Assembly: GCF_008369065.1 (NCBI RefSeq)
Contig: NZ_VDFC01000040.1
Coordinates: 86,045-121,272, forward strand
Source: Streptomyces apricus
GTDB lineage: Bacteria > Actinomycetota > Actinomycetes > Streptomycetales > Streptomycetaceae
Reading direction: 5' to 3'
DNA: 35,228 nucleotides
The notes under the pieces: generated by a model
The model's database searches: none
What the model saw: the letters and a program-made list of their open reading frames with translations, nothing else
Told to the model about the DNA's origin: nothing
Made by a program: the position numbers and the translations under genes
Shown: one piece after another, positions 1-12,050 of the stretch
How the letters are laid out: each line of letters opens with the position of its first letter
Position numbering within the stretch: the stretch's first letter is position 1

Positions 1-1790
<1,790 letters not shown>

Positions 1791-1843
1791 CAGCGCCCCA
1801 AAGGGGCGCGGGGAACTGCGCGATCAACCACGACGCACCCGCA
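1791..1843 (+). repeat. Streptomyces dispersed repeat, copy 1 (GCGCCCC/GGGGCGC hairpin type)
   Basis: This begins right after the chitinase stop codon. It has a stem GCGCCCC-aaa-GGGGCGC followed by GGGGAACTGCGCGA and a conserved CCACGACGCACCCGCA tail. A second copy lies at 17372-17425 with only a few differences (loop of 3 versus 4 bases, tCAaCC versus cCAgCC). This sequence family is scattered between genes in many Streptomyces genomes, as far as I recall. Its stem could also act as a terminator for the chitinase transcript. Confidence 0.8.
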
Positions 1844-1877
1844 GACACCCACCGGCCCCAGCGCTCCTGAACGACAA

Positions 1878-1930
1878 CCGCCCGGGCAGTGAGTGAATGG
1901 TTACGCCACATTCACTCGCTGCCCGGGCGG
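1878..1930. terminator. Bidirectional terminator between convergent chitinase and DUF2550 genes
   Basis: A 22-bp inverted repeat (arms 1878-1899 and 1909-1930) has one G.T-type mismatch and a 9-base loop. It lies between converging genes and should stop transcription from both sides. The right arm encodes the last residues of the DUF2550 protein, and that gene's stop codon (1901-1903) sits in the loop. Confidence 0.85.
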
Positions 1931-2353
1931 CGCCGCTTCAAGCCAGGCCAAGAACCCCGTCAAAGCATCTTCGCTCATCGCGAGCTCAAGCCGCGTCCCC
2001 CGATGAACACACGCAAGAATGATCGCGTCGGAGAGCAGCGCCAGCTCCTCCTCGCCCTCGGGCGCCCGCCGGCCCGCCACCTCGATGGCCGAGCGTTCGA
2101 GCACGCGGCGCGGCCGCAGCGCGTACGAGAAGACGCGGAACCACTCGATCCGGTCACCGCTGTAGCGGGCGATGCCGTACCCCCAGCCCTTGCCGCTGGT
2201 GTCGCCCTTCTCCGGAACGTTCCAGCGCAGGCTGCAGTCGAAGGTGCCGCCCGAGCGCTGGATCACCCGGCGACGCAGGCCGAAGGCGAAGAGTCCCAGG
2301 GCCACCAGCAGGACTACCGACCCGATCACAGTCAGAGCGAGGACCATCGACAC
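1901..2353 (-). CDS. DUF2550 family membrane-anchored protein
   Basis: A 150-residue protein of unknown function in the actinobacterial DUF2550 family. It has one N-terminal transmembrane segment (about residues 4-25, rich in Val/Leu/Ala), then an RRR charge cluster and a cytoplasmic-side domain. That domain contains the SLRW, GWGYGIARYSGDRIEW and FRVFSYALRPRR stretches typical of the family. The start is GTG at 2353, preceded by a strong GAGGAGG ribosome site five bases away; an ATG two codons later is less well spaced. It follows atpC on the same strand, but a strong terminator (2404-2452) separates them, so it is probably transcribed separately or by read-through. The same position is kept beside the atp operon in other Streptomyces, from memory. 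Function is not known. Confidence 0.85.
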   Translation of the reverse strand: MSMVLALTVIGSVVLLVALGLFAFGLRRRVIQRSGGTFDCSLRWNVPEKGDTSGKGWGYGIARYSGDRIEWFRVFSYALRPRRVLERSAIEVAGRRAPEGEEELALLSDAIILACVHRGTRLELAMSEDALTGFLAWLEAAPPGQRVNVA

Positions 2354-2403
2354 CGACCTCCTCGTCTCCTAGGTAACGGAAAGGAAAAAAGCACCCGCAT
2401 CGC

Positions 2404-2452
2404 CTCAGCCGCGACCCGGTCCGGAAGAGATCCGGTCCTGGCCGCGGCTGAG
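2404..2452 (-). terminator. Terminator of the atp operon
   Basis: Located 24 bases past the atpC stop. Outer arms CTCAGCCGCG (2404-2413) and CGCGGCTGAG (2443-2452) enclose an inner CCGGA/TCCGG stem. Reading the - strand, a run of six T residues follows shortly after the stem, which is unusual for this genome and supports intrinsic termination. Confidence 0.85.
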
Positions 2453-2475
2453 TCACTTCCTCCGGCGCGCTGGTC

Positions 2476-2850
2476 TCAGTGCGCCGACACCGCCCGCAGT
2501 CGGACGTCCGCGCGACGCTCGGCGGACGCGTCCGCGTCCGACTTCGCGCGCTCGAGCGCCCGCTCCGCACGCTGGACGTCGATCTCGTCCGACAGCTCGG
2601 CGATCTCGGCCAGCAGCGACAGCTTGTCGTCCGCGAACGAGATGAAACCGCCGTGCACCGCGGCGACGACCGTTCCACCGTCACTCGTACGGATGGTCAC
2701 CGGGCCCGACTCCAGCACACCGAGCAGCGGCTGGTGACCGGGCATGACGCCGATGTCGCCGGACGTGGTACGCGCGACGACCAGGGTGGCCTCGCCGGAC
2801 CAGACACTGCGGTCCGCGGCGACGAGCTCGACGTGCAGCTCAGCAGCCAA
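2476..2850 (-). CDS. atpC: ATP synthase F1 epsilon subunit
   Basis: The epsilon subunit of F1Fo ATP synthase links the gamma shaft to the c-ring and can restrain ATP hydrolysis. At 124 residues it is of normal length. The N-terminal beta-sandwich contains the family stretch SGDIGVMPGHQPLLGVL (about residues 30-46), and the C-terminal part is the usual charged helical hairpin (SDEIDVQRAERALERAKSDA). It is the last gene of the operon. Unlike the tightly packed atpG/atpD junction, it is set 129 bases behind atpD, and that gap holds two hairpins (2870-2892 and 2918-2964). This may lower its expression relative to the beta subunit. A terminator follows. Confidence 0.97.
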   Translation of the reverse strand: MAAELHVELVAADRSVWSGEATLVVARTTSGDIGVMPGHQPLLGVLESGPVTIRTSDGGTVVAAVHGGFISFADDKLSLLAEIAELSDEIDVQRAERALERAKSDADASAERRADVRLRAVSAH

Positions 2851-2869
2851 GGTGGGCTCCTCGGGTCAC

Positions 2870-2964
2870 CACCCGGCGTTCGCTGCCGGGTGTTGGGTCA
2901 AAGTCTAATGGGCGTGTGGAGAAGGGCGGGACCCGCCCCGCGAGGCACGGCCCCGCCCTTCTCC
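2870..2964 (-). promoter_or_regulatory. Two stem-loops in the atpD-atpC spacer
   Basis: The first is a perfect 8-bp hairpin, CACCCGGC (2870-2877) with GCCGGGTG (2885-2892). The second has 13-bp arms, GGAGAAGGGCGGG (2918-2930) and CCCGCCCTTCTCC (2952-2964). In the - direction both are met after atpD and before the atpC ribosome site. They could act as a partial terminator or as RNA-stability elements setting the epsilon:beta ratio. The structures are seen; the role is inferred. Confidence 0.65.
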
Positions 2965-2979
2965 TTCAGAACACGGGGT

Positions 2980-5333
<2,354 letters not shown>

Positions 5334-5354
5334 GAGTCAGGTCCCTTCCTTACG

Positions 5355-6944
5355 TCACTTGGCCGCGGCCGGAGCGTCCTCGCCGAGAAGCTTCCCGTCC
5401 GAGGTCTCGAACTGCTTCTTGAAGTCCGCGATGGCGTCGGCGACGGCGGTGAGGGTGTCGTCCGACATCTTGCCGCCCTCCTTGATGGAGGTCATGAGGC
5501 CCTGCTCCTTGCGGTGCAGGTACTCCAGGAGCTCCTTCTCGAAGCGGCGGATGTCGGAGACCGGCACGTCGTCCATCTTGCCGGTGGTACCGGCCCACAC
5601 GGAGACGACCTGGTCCTCGGTCGGCATCGGCTGGTACTGCGGCTGCTTGAGCAGCTCGACCAGGCGCTGACCCCGCTCCAGCTGCGACTTCGACGCGGCG
5701 TCCAGGTCGGAACCGAAGGCGGCGAACGCCTCCAGCTCGCGGTACTGGGCGAGGTCGAGGCGCAGTCGGCCGGAGACCTGCTTCATCGCCTTGTGCTGCG
5801 CGGAACCACCGACTCGGGAGACGGAGATACCGACGTTCAGCGCGGGGCGCTGACCGGCGTTGAACAGGTCCGACTCCAGGAAGCACTGGCCGTCGGTGAT
5901 GGAGATGACGTTGGTCGGGATGAACGCCGAGACGTCGTTGGCCTTCGTCTCGACGATCGGCAGACCGGTCATCGAGCCGGCGCCCAGGTCGTCGGAGAGC
6001 TTCGCGCAGCGCTCCAGCAGACGGGAGTGCAGGTAGAAGACGTCGCCCGGGTAGGCCTCGCGGCCCGGCGGACGGCGCAGCAGCAGGGACACGGCGCGGT
6101 AGGCGTCGGCCTGCTTCGAGAGGTCGTCGAAGATGATGAGGACGTGCTTGCCCTCGTACATCCACTGCTGGCCGATGGCCGAGCCGGTGTACGGCGCCAG
6201 GTACTTGAAGCCGGCCGGGTCGGACGCCGGGGCGGCGACGATGGTCGTGTACTCCAGCGCGCCGGCCTCTTCCAGGGCGCCCCGCACGGAGGCGATGGTC
6301 GAGCCCTTCTGGCCGATGGCGACGTAGACGCAGCGGACCTGCTTCTTCGGGTCACCGGAGCGCCAGTTGTCGCGCTGGTTGATGATCGTGTCGACGGCCA
6401 GGGCGGTCTTGCCGGTCTGGCGGTCACCGATGATCAGCTGACGCTGACCACGGCCGACGGGGGTCATCGCGTCGACGGCCTTGTAGCCGGTCTCCATCGG
6501 CTCGTGCACCGACTTACGGGCCATGACGCCCGGAGCCTGCAGCTCCAGGGCGCGGCGCCCGGACGTCTCGATCTCGCCGAGGCCGTCGATCGCGTTGCCG
6601 AGCGGGTCGACGACGCGGCCGAGGTAGCCCTCGCCGACGGCCACGGAGAGCACCTCACCGGTGCGGTGCACCGGCTGGCCCTCCTCGATGCCGCTGAACT
6701 CACCGAGGACGATGGCGCCGATCTCGCGCTCTTCCAGGTTGAGCGCGAGTCCGAGGGTGCCGTCCTCGAACTTCAGTAGTTCGTTGGCCATGGCCGAGGG
6801 CAGGCCCTCGATCTTCGCGATGCCGTCGCCGGCAAGGGTGACCGTACCGACCTCCTCGCGCGAGGCCGCGTCCGGCTTGTACGACTGGACGAAGGTGTCC
6901 AGCGCGTCCCGGATCTCCTCCGGCCGGATCGTGAGCTCCGCCAT
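5355..6944 (-). CDS. atpA: ATP synthase F1 alpha subunit
   Basis: Non-catalytic nucleotide-binding subunit of F1. The start at 6944 gives 529 residues beginning [15 protein letters not shown], the usual N terminus. The open frame extends further upstream but that extension has no family resemblance. The P-loop GDRQTGKT is at residues 173-180. The segment with [16 protein letters not shown] sequence ([19 protein letters not shown]) follows near the middle. The tail [20 protein letters not shown] is also typical. A 141-base spacer with hairpins separates it from atpH, a wider gap than at most junctions of this operon. Confidence 0.98.
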   Translation of the reverse strand: MAELTIRPEEIRDALDTFVQSYKPDAASREEVGTVTLAGDGIAKIEGLPSAMANELLKFEDGTLGLALNLEEREIGAIVLGEFSGIEEGQPVHRTGEVLSVAVGEGYLGRVVDPLGNAIDGLGEIETSGRRALELQAPGVMARKSVHEPMETGYKAVDAMTPVGRGQRQLIIGDRQTGKTALAVDTIINQRDNWRSGDPKKQVRCVYVAIGQKGSTIASVRGALEEAGALEYTTIVAAPASDPAGFKYLAPYTGSAIGQQWMYEGKHVLIIFDDLSKQADAYRAVSLLLRRPPGREAYPGDVFYLHSRLLERCAKLSDDLGAGSMTGLPIVETKANDVSAFIPTNVISITDGQCFLESDLFNAGQRPALNVGISVSRVGGSAQHKAMKQVSGRLRLDLAQYRELEAFAAFGSDLDAASKSQLERGQRLVELLKQPQYQPMPTEDQVVSVWAGTTGKMDDVPVSDIRRFEKELLEYLHRKEQGLMTSIKEGGKMSDDTLTAVADAIADFKKQFETSDGKLLGEDAPAAAK

Positions 6945-7085
6945 CTGGGTTCCCTGCTCTCCTTGTTGGGCCCGAAGTTTTCTTGGGGGTCTGGGGTTGT
7001 TCCCCCAGGAATCCTCTGCACGGCCCAACCAGGGCCGTAAGCACTGCGGTGTACTGCTTGGTTCTGTACGCGTCTTGAGTTGGTG
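6945..7085 (-). promoter_or_regulatory. atpH-atpA spacer with possible stem-loops
   Basis: In the transcribed (-) strand this holds an outer TTGGGCC/GGCCCAA pair and an inner CTGGGG/CCCCAG stem, just upstream of the atpA ribosome site. It may be a processing or attenuation element that adjusts alpha relative to delta. No promoter motif is clear. Confidence 0.4.
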
Positions 7086-7901
7086 CTAGCTCGCCATGCG
7101 GCGGCTGACGTCCTCCAGCCGGTCCGCGATCGAGCCGTTGATGATCTCGTCGCCGACCTGCACCCGGACCCCGCCGAGGACCTCGGGGTCCACGTCCAGG
7201 TTGAGGTGCATCGGGTGGCCGTAGAGCCGCGTGAGGGCGGCGCCGAGGCGCTGCTTCTGCACGTCGCTCAGCGGAACCGCCGAGGTGACGACCGCGACCA
7301 TGCGGCTGCGCCGCTCGGCGGCGAGCTTGGACAGGGATTCGAGTCCCGCTTCCAGGCTACGTCCTCGGGGCGCGGACACGAGGCGCGTGACCAGTCGCTC
7401 GGTGACGGGGTTCGCACGGCCGCCGAGCAGGCTGTGCAGCAGCTCGCTCTTGGCGGCGGCCGAGGCACTGCGGTCGGTCAGCGCGGCACGCAACGCCGTG
7501 TTCGAGGAGACGATCCGGCCGAACCGGAACAGCTCGTCCTCGACGTCGTCGAGTGCGCCCCTGCGCTGCGCCGCCGTGAGGTCGGCGGTGTCGGCCAGCT
7601 CCTCGACGGCGTCGACCAGGTCGCGCGAGCGCGACCAGCGGGACCGCACCAGACCGGCCACCAGGTCGGCGGTGGTGCCGCTGACCCGGCCGCTGAGGAG
7701 ACGCCCGACCAGTTCGGCCTTCGCCTCACCGGGCTGCGCCGGGTCGGTGAGGACCCGACGCAGCGACACCTCGCGGTCGAGCAGCGCGGTGACGGCGGCC
7801 AGCTCGTCGGCGAGTCGCGTCGCGTCCACGGACGTGGAGTCCGTCAACGCGTCGAGACGCTCCCGTGCGGCGGCCAGGGCCTCGCGGCTCGCTCCGTTCA
7901 T
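7086..7901 (-). CDS. atpH: ATP synthase F1 delta subunit
   Basis: The delta subunit joins the top of F1 to the b-subunit stator stalk. At 271 residues it is longer than the E. coli protein (177), which is the normal actinobacterial form. The C-terminal part carries the family stretch VAVVTSAVPLSDVQKQRLGAAL and the closing GGVRVQVGDEIINGSIADRLEDV, the OSCP/delta signature. Its ATG overlaps the end of atpF (ATGA at 7898-7901), so the two stator genes are translationally coupled. Confidence 0.97.
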   Translation of the reverse strand: MNGASREALAAARERLDALTDSTSVDATRLADELAAVTALLDREVSLRRVLTDPAQPGEAKAELVGRLLSGRVSGTTADLVAGLVRSRWSRSRDLVDAVEELADTADLTAAQRRGALDDVEDELFRFGRIVSSNTALRAALTDRSASAAAKSELLHSLLGGRANPVTERLVTRLVSAPRGRSLEAGLESLSKLAAERRSRMVAVVTSAVPLSDVQKQRLGAALTRLYGHPMHLNLDVDPEVLGGVRVQVGDEIINGSIADRLEDVSRRMAS

Positions 7902-8452
7902 CGCGTGGCCTCGGCCTTCGAAGCGCTGTCGTCCAGACCGTCGAGGAAACGGTCGATGGTGCGGCTCTGCCGGGCGTGGTCCTGGAGGGACTCACCGACG
8001 AGCTTGCCGGCCAGTTCGGTGGCCAGCTGGCCCACGTCCTGGCGCAGCGCGGACGCGGCGGCCTTGCGGTCGGCCTCGATCTGCGCGTGACCCGCGGCGA
8101 CGATCTCCTCGCGCTGCCGCTGGCCTTCCGCGCGCATCTCGGCGATGAGCGTGGCGCCCTGCTCCTGCGCCTCCTGGCGCAGGCGCGCGGCCTCGTGACG
8201 GGCTTCGGCGAGCTGAGCCTTGTACTGCTCGAGCACGCTCTGGGCCTCGGTCTGAGCGGCCTCGGCCTTCTCGATACCGCCCTCGATGGCCTCGCGGCGC
8301 TGCTCCAGAACCTTGTTGATGTTCGGGAGGAGCTTCTTGGCGAGGAAGCCGAAGACGATGACGAAGGCGATCAGGCCGATGACCAGCTCGGGGATCGGCG
8401 GGATGAGGGGATTTTCCATCTCCTCGGCCGCGACAGTGAGCAGCTGGCTCAT
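7898..8452 (-). CDS. atpF: ATP synthase Fo subunit b
   Basis: Membrane-anchored peripheral stalk of the ATP synthase. The 184-residue protein has a short N-terminal lead, one transmembrane segment (about residues 23-40, PELVIGLIAFVIVFGFLAKK) and then a long charged coiled coil rich in Ala, Glu, Gln and Arg that dimerises and reaches delta. Position and length are normal. It overlaps atpH by four bases and lies 44 bases after atpE. Confidence 0.97.
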   Translation of the reverse strand: MSQLLTVAAEEMENPLIPPIPELVIGLIAFVIVFGFLAKKLLPNINKVLEQRREAIEGGIEKAEAAQTEAQSVLEQYKAQLAEARHEAARLRQEAQEQGATLIAEMRAEGQRQREEIVAAGHAQIEADRKAAASALRQDVGQLATELAGKLVGESLQDHARQSRTIDRFLDGLDDSASKAEATR

Positions 8453-8496
8453 ATCAATGCCTTTCGTCTAGTGGGCGGTCTGTCGTGAATCCGACG

Positions 8497-8793
<297 letters not shown>

Positions 8794-8807
8794 CTACGGG
8801 AGGGGGC

Positions 8808-9629
8808 TCAGTGGTGCTCGGCGAGCGCGCCCTGGATGAAGGTGCAGGTGAGGAGCACGAAGACGTACGCCTGCAGGGCCTGGATGAACAGCTCGAACGC
8901 CGTCATGACGATCACCATGACGAACGAGACGCCCGCGTAGGCGATCCCGATGCCGTTGAGCAGGTACCAGCTGGCGATCGTGAACAGCAGCAGCAGGGTG
9001 TGGCCGGCGAACATGTTCGCGAAGAGCCGCACCGCGTGCGTGAACGGCCGCACCAGGAGGTTCGAGAGGAGCTCGATGAACATGGCCAGCGGGAGGACCG
9101 GGCCCAGCGACTTGTCGTAGCCGGAGATGTTCTTGAAGGCTCCGACGAATCCGTGCCGCTTGAAGGTCAGCGAGACCCACAGGACGTAGACGATCAGGGC
9201 GAGGACCGCGGGGTACGCGATGATCGAGGTGACCGGGAACTGCGCGACCGGAATGATCGACCAGAGGTTCATCATCCAGATGAAGAAGAACAGCGAGACG
9301 ACCAGCGGGACGTACTTCTCGCCTTCCTTCCTGCCGATGGTCTCGTAGACGACACCGCGGCGGATGAAGTCGTAGCCCGCCTCGGCCACCATCTGCAGCT
9401 TGCCCGGGACGACCTTCGGCTTGCGGAAGGCGGCCCAGAAGAAGCCGACGACGATGACGGAGCCGAGCAGCGCCAGGAGCATCGTCTTGTTGAAGTAGAC
9501 GCTGCTGTCCGCGTCGCCCACCAGGGGCTCGAACAGGAACGAGTGCAGGCCGGGGGCCGGGAATCCACAGCCGTCGAAGATGTGGCAGTCGGTCTCGAAG
9601 GCGAGCACCTGCGTCGGGTCAGCACTCAC
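8808..9629 (-). CDS. atpB: ATP synthase Fo subunit a
   Basis: Subunit a provides the proton half-channels beside the c-ring. I place the start at GTG 9629, because AAGGAG lies six bases upstream and the protein then begins VSADPTQVLAFETDCHIF; this gives 273 residues. Several transmembrane helices are evident. The essential Arg lies in the fourth-helix stretch FIELLSNLLVRPFTHAVRLF, and the fifth-helix stretch has FELFIQALQAYVFVLLTC. A longer open frame with a TTG start exists but has a poor ribosome site. Confidence 0.97.
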   Translation of the reverse strand: MSADPTQVLAFETDCHIFDGCGFPAPGLHSFLFEPLVGDADSSVYFNKTMLLALLGSVIVVGFFWAAFRKPKVVPGKLQMVAEAGYDFIRRGVVYETIGRKEGEKYVPLVVSLFFFIWMMNLWSIIPVAQFPVTSIIAYPAVLALIVYVLWVSLTFKRHGFVGAFKNISGYDKSLGPVLPLAMFIELLSNLLVRPFTHAVRLFANMFAGHTLLLLFTIASWYLLNGIGIAYAGVSFVMVIVMTAFELFIQALQAYVFVLLTCTFIQGALAEHH

Positions 9630-9854
9630 CGCGGGCTCCTTCAGCGTGGCGCATGGGTACGGCAACCTCGTTGTGTCGGCGCGACTGACAGCCGCGGTTC
9701 GGCACTGGACTGGTGTTACGGATGTGGGGGCGGCGAGAGGGCATCGAGCCTCGCTCTGGGGCAGGCGTCAGCTCGGATGCCCGCGCCCGCGATGCCGCAG
9801 TTGGCACCGGACGATAGCAGGATCTCCAACGCGCCTTTATACCGGCCCTACCCC

Positions 9855-10292
9855 TCACGACGAGTGCCCCGTCTTTTCGGGCTTGTCGCCCTTCGAGGAG
9901 TCGGGTTCGACGTAAAGGATCTTCGCCTTCATGTGGGCACGCGCCTGGGCGCCGATCCACGCGAGCGTGGTGACGAGAAGCGTCACGGCGAACGCCCTGG
10001 GGTTGAACAGCGTCGTGTTCTTGAACGTCGCGATGAAGATGAACAGCAGGAGGATCTGCGCCGTGTAGAGCATCAGACCCATCGCCTGGAAAAGATGGGG
10101 AAGCGACTTCGCCGTGCGGTTCAGGACGTACAGCCCGATACCCATGAACAGGATCACGACCAGCGTCGCCACGACGGCCCCGACCGCTCCCTTGCCACCG
10201 GCGACCACACCGCTGACGACGGTGGCGATCGCACCGACGGCGGCTGTGGGCACGGCGGCCTGGAGAAGCATCCGGGCGTCATTGGAGGGCAT
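9855..10292 (-). CDS. atpI: ATP synthase accessory protein I
   Basis: Small membrane protein encoded first in the atp operon and thought to assist c-ring assembly or Mg2+ supply; it is not part of the finished enzyme. Starting from ATG 10292 (GGAG upstream) it has 145 residues and about four hydrophobic segments (residues about 14-30, 36-57, 70-90 and 95-115), with a polar Lys/Asp-rich tail. The open frame continues upstream for 32 codons without hydrophobic or conserved sequence. A 225-base spacer separates it from atpB. I see no gene in that spacer, and an internal promoter there is possible but not clear. Confidence 0.9.
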   Translation of the reverse strand: MPSNDARMLLQAAVPTAAVGAIATVVSGVVAGGKGAVGAVVATLVVILFMGIGLYVLNRTAKSLPHLFQAMGLMLYTAQILLLFIFIATFKNTTLFNPRAFAVTLLVTTLAWIGAQARAHMKAKILYVEPDSSKGDKPEKTGHSS

Positions 10293-10422
10293 GGCGGCAA
10301 CTCCGCTTTGCTCAAGGGGGCAGGTGTCGTCATGGACGAGCGTAGTCCCGGACAGCGAGAGAACCTCACCGCCGGTGAACCGTCGCATTGCGGTCCTTCG
10401 GCTCTGTCCTGGGTTCTCGTGA

Positions 10423-10452
10423 ACCGTATCACAAACTATTTGATGAGGTCTT
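10423..10452 (-). promoter_or_regulatory. Possible promoter of the atp operon
   Basis: On the - strand AAGACC, an 18-base spacer and TACGGT lie in a locally A/T-rich stretch about 130 bases before atpI. The -10 fits TANNNT; the -35 matches TTGACA only at GAC. Position supports it more than sequence does. Confidence 0.3.
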
Positions 10453-10546
10453 TACCTGGTTGGTGTGCCCGGCGTCACACATGAGGGTGAACATGCACGT
10501 CTGTGCGCTCACGGGACCCACTTGTCTGGTAATGGGGTACTTTCGG

Positions 10547-10569
10547 AGAGCCACCCCGAGGGTGGCTCT
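10547..10569 (-). terminator. Terminator after the WecA-like gene
   Basis: A perfect 10-bp hairpin AGAGCCACCC/GGGTGGCTCT with a 3-base loop, 20 bases past the stop codon at 10590. It separates this gene from the atp operon. Confidence 0.85.
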
Positions 10570-10589
10570 TGCACGATTCTTACCTGGCG

Positions 10590-11924
10590 TCAACGGCGAC
10601 CGACGGCGGTCGCCCCGTTGGGACCCGATGCACCCACAGTCACCGGAGTGCGGTCCCCGGTGTCCGCGGCGCCGTCCCCGGCCTGTCCTTCCGGTTCCCC
10701 GTCCGTCGTCGCACCCGTGAACCCGTCGGCGTCCCCGGCGGGCAGGTCCACCGCCTTGCGCCGGCGGTAGCGGGGCGGCACCAGGTGCTCGGCCCAGCGC
10801 GGGGCGCGCGGCGTGAAGCGCGGCAGCAGGAGCAGGACCAGGCCCACCGCGCTCAGCGCCGTGATGCCGAGCACGATCCACATCGCGCCCGAGTTCGCCG
10901 AGTAGGCGAGGGCGCCGAAGGCGATCAGCGCCGACCAGAAGTACATGATGAGCACGGCCCGGCTGTGCGAGTGCCCGATCTCCAGCAGGCGGTGGTGCAG
11001 GTGCCCCCGGTCGGCCGCGAACGGGGACTGGCCGCGCCAGGTGCGCCGCACGATGGCGAGCACCAGGTCGGCCGCCGGCACCGCGATGATCGTCAGCGGC
11101 AGCAGCAGCGGGATGTAGACGGGCACCGTCTGGTGCACGGCCTCCTTCTCCGAGCCCGCGAACAGGTTCATCGCGTCCGGGTCGACCTGCCCGGTGATGG
11201 AGATCGCACCGGCCGCCAGCACCAGGCCGATCAGCATCGACCCCGAGTCACCCATGAAGATGCGCGCGGGGTGCATGTTGTGCGGCAGGAAGCCCAGGCA
11301 CATGCCCATCAGGAGCGCCGAGAAGAGGGTCGCCGGGGCGGCGGACTCCAGCCCGTAGCCGTACCAGATGCGGTAGCCGTACATGAAGAACGCGGTGGAG
11401 GCGATGCACACCATGCCGGCCGCGAGGCCGTCCAGACCGTCGGCGAAGTTCACCGCGTTGATGGTGATCACGACGAGCGCCACGGTCAGCAGCGTGCCCT
11501 GCCACTGGGTCAGCGAGACCGAGCCGACGCCCGGGATCGGCAGCCACAGGATCGTCAGGCCCTGCATCACCATGACGCCCGCGGCGATCATCTGCGCGCC
11601 GAGCTTGATGAGGGCGTCGATCTCGAACTTGTCGTCCAGGACGCCGATCAGCCAGATCAGGGCGGCGCCGGACAGCAGCGCACGCGGCTCGTTGGAGTTC
11701 TCGAAGACCACGCTGAGGTTCGTCAGGTGGTCGGCGACCAGCAGGCCGGCGCAGAGCCCGAAGAACATCGCGATGCCCCCGAGGCGGGGGGTGGGTTCCC
11801 GGTGCACGTCACGTGCCCGGATCTCCGGCATCGCTCCGGCCACGATCGCGAACTTCCGCACCGGCCCTGTCAGCAGGTACGTCACCGCGGCCGTGATGCA
11901 GAGCGTCAGGAGGTATTCACGCAC
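10590..11924 (-). CDS. wecA: WecA/MraY-type polyprenyl-phosphate N-acetylhexosamine-1-phosphate transferase
   Basis: Integral membrane enzyme that moves a sugar-1-phosphate (GlcNAc-1-P in WecA proteins) from its UDP form to undecaprenyl or decaprenyl phosphate, starting synthesis of a cell-wall glycopolymer. It has about eleven transmembrane segments. Family motifs are visible: PTPRLGG near residue 45, GVLDDKFEIDALIKL, NAVNFADGLDGLAAG, FMGDSGSM, and the WecA-type histidine motif HLHHRLLEIGHS. The C-terminal 70 residues are a polar, Gly/Asp/Thr-rich tail. I chose GTG 11924, giving VREYLLTLCITAAVTYLL, the usual Streptomyces N terminus; upstream GTG codons at 11963 and 11936 are alternatives. 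The order next to atpI fits SCO5365 (rfe). Sugar specificity cannot be read from sequence. Confidence 0.85.
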   Translation of the reverse strand: MREYLLTLCITAAVTYLLTGPVRKFAIVAGAMPEIRARDVHREPTPRLGGIAMFFGLCAGLLVADHLTNLSVVFENSNEPRALLSGAALIWLIGVLDDKFEIDALIKLGAQMIAAGVMVMQGLTILWLPIPGVGSVSLTQWQGTLLTVALVVITINAVNFADGLDGLAAGMVCIASTAFFMYGYRIWYGYGLESAAPATLFSALLMGMCLGFLPHNMHPARIFMGDSGSMLIGLVLAAGAISITGQVDPDAMNLFAGSEKEAVHQTVPVYIPLLLPLTIIAVPAADLVLAIVRRTWRGQSPFAADRGHLHHRLLEIGHSHSRAVLIMYFWSALIAFGALAYSANSGAMWIVLGITALSAVGLVLLLLPRFTPRAPRWAEHLVPPRYRRRKAVDLPAGDADGFTGATTDGEPEGQAGDGAADTGDRTPVTVGASGPNGATAVGRR

Positions 11925-12050
11925 GGGCTTCCCCACAGGTCTCGCTGGCCATCTCAGCCCCACACCCTAGCTTCGTGCGCATACGGTTGGGGACTTCCGG
12001 GTAGAGCCGATGGTTGCACGAGTGGCTGTGCCGTTACGCCCGCCTCCCCC

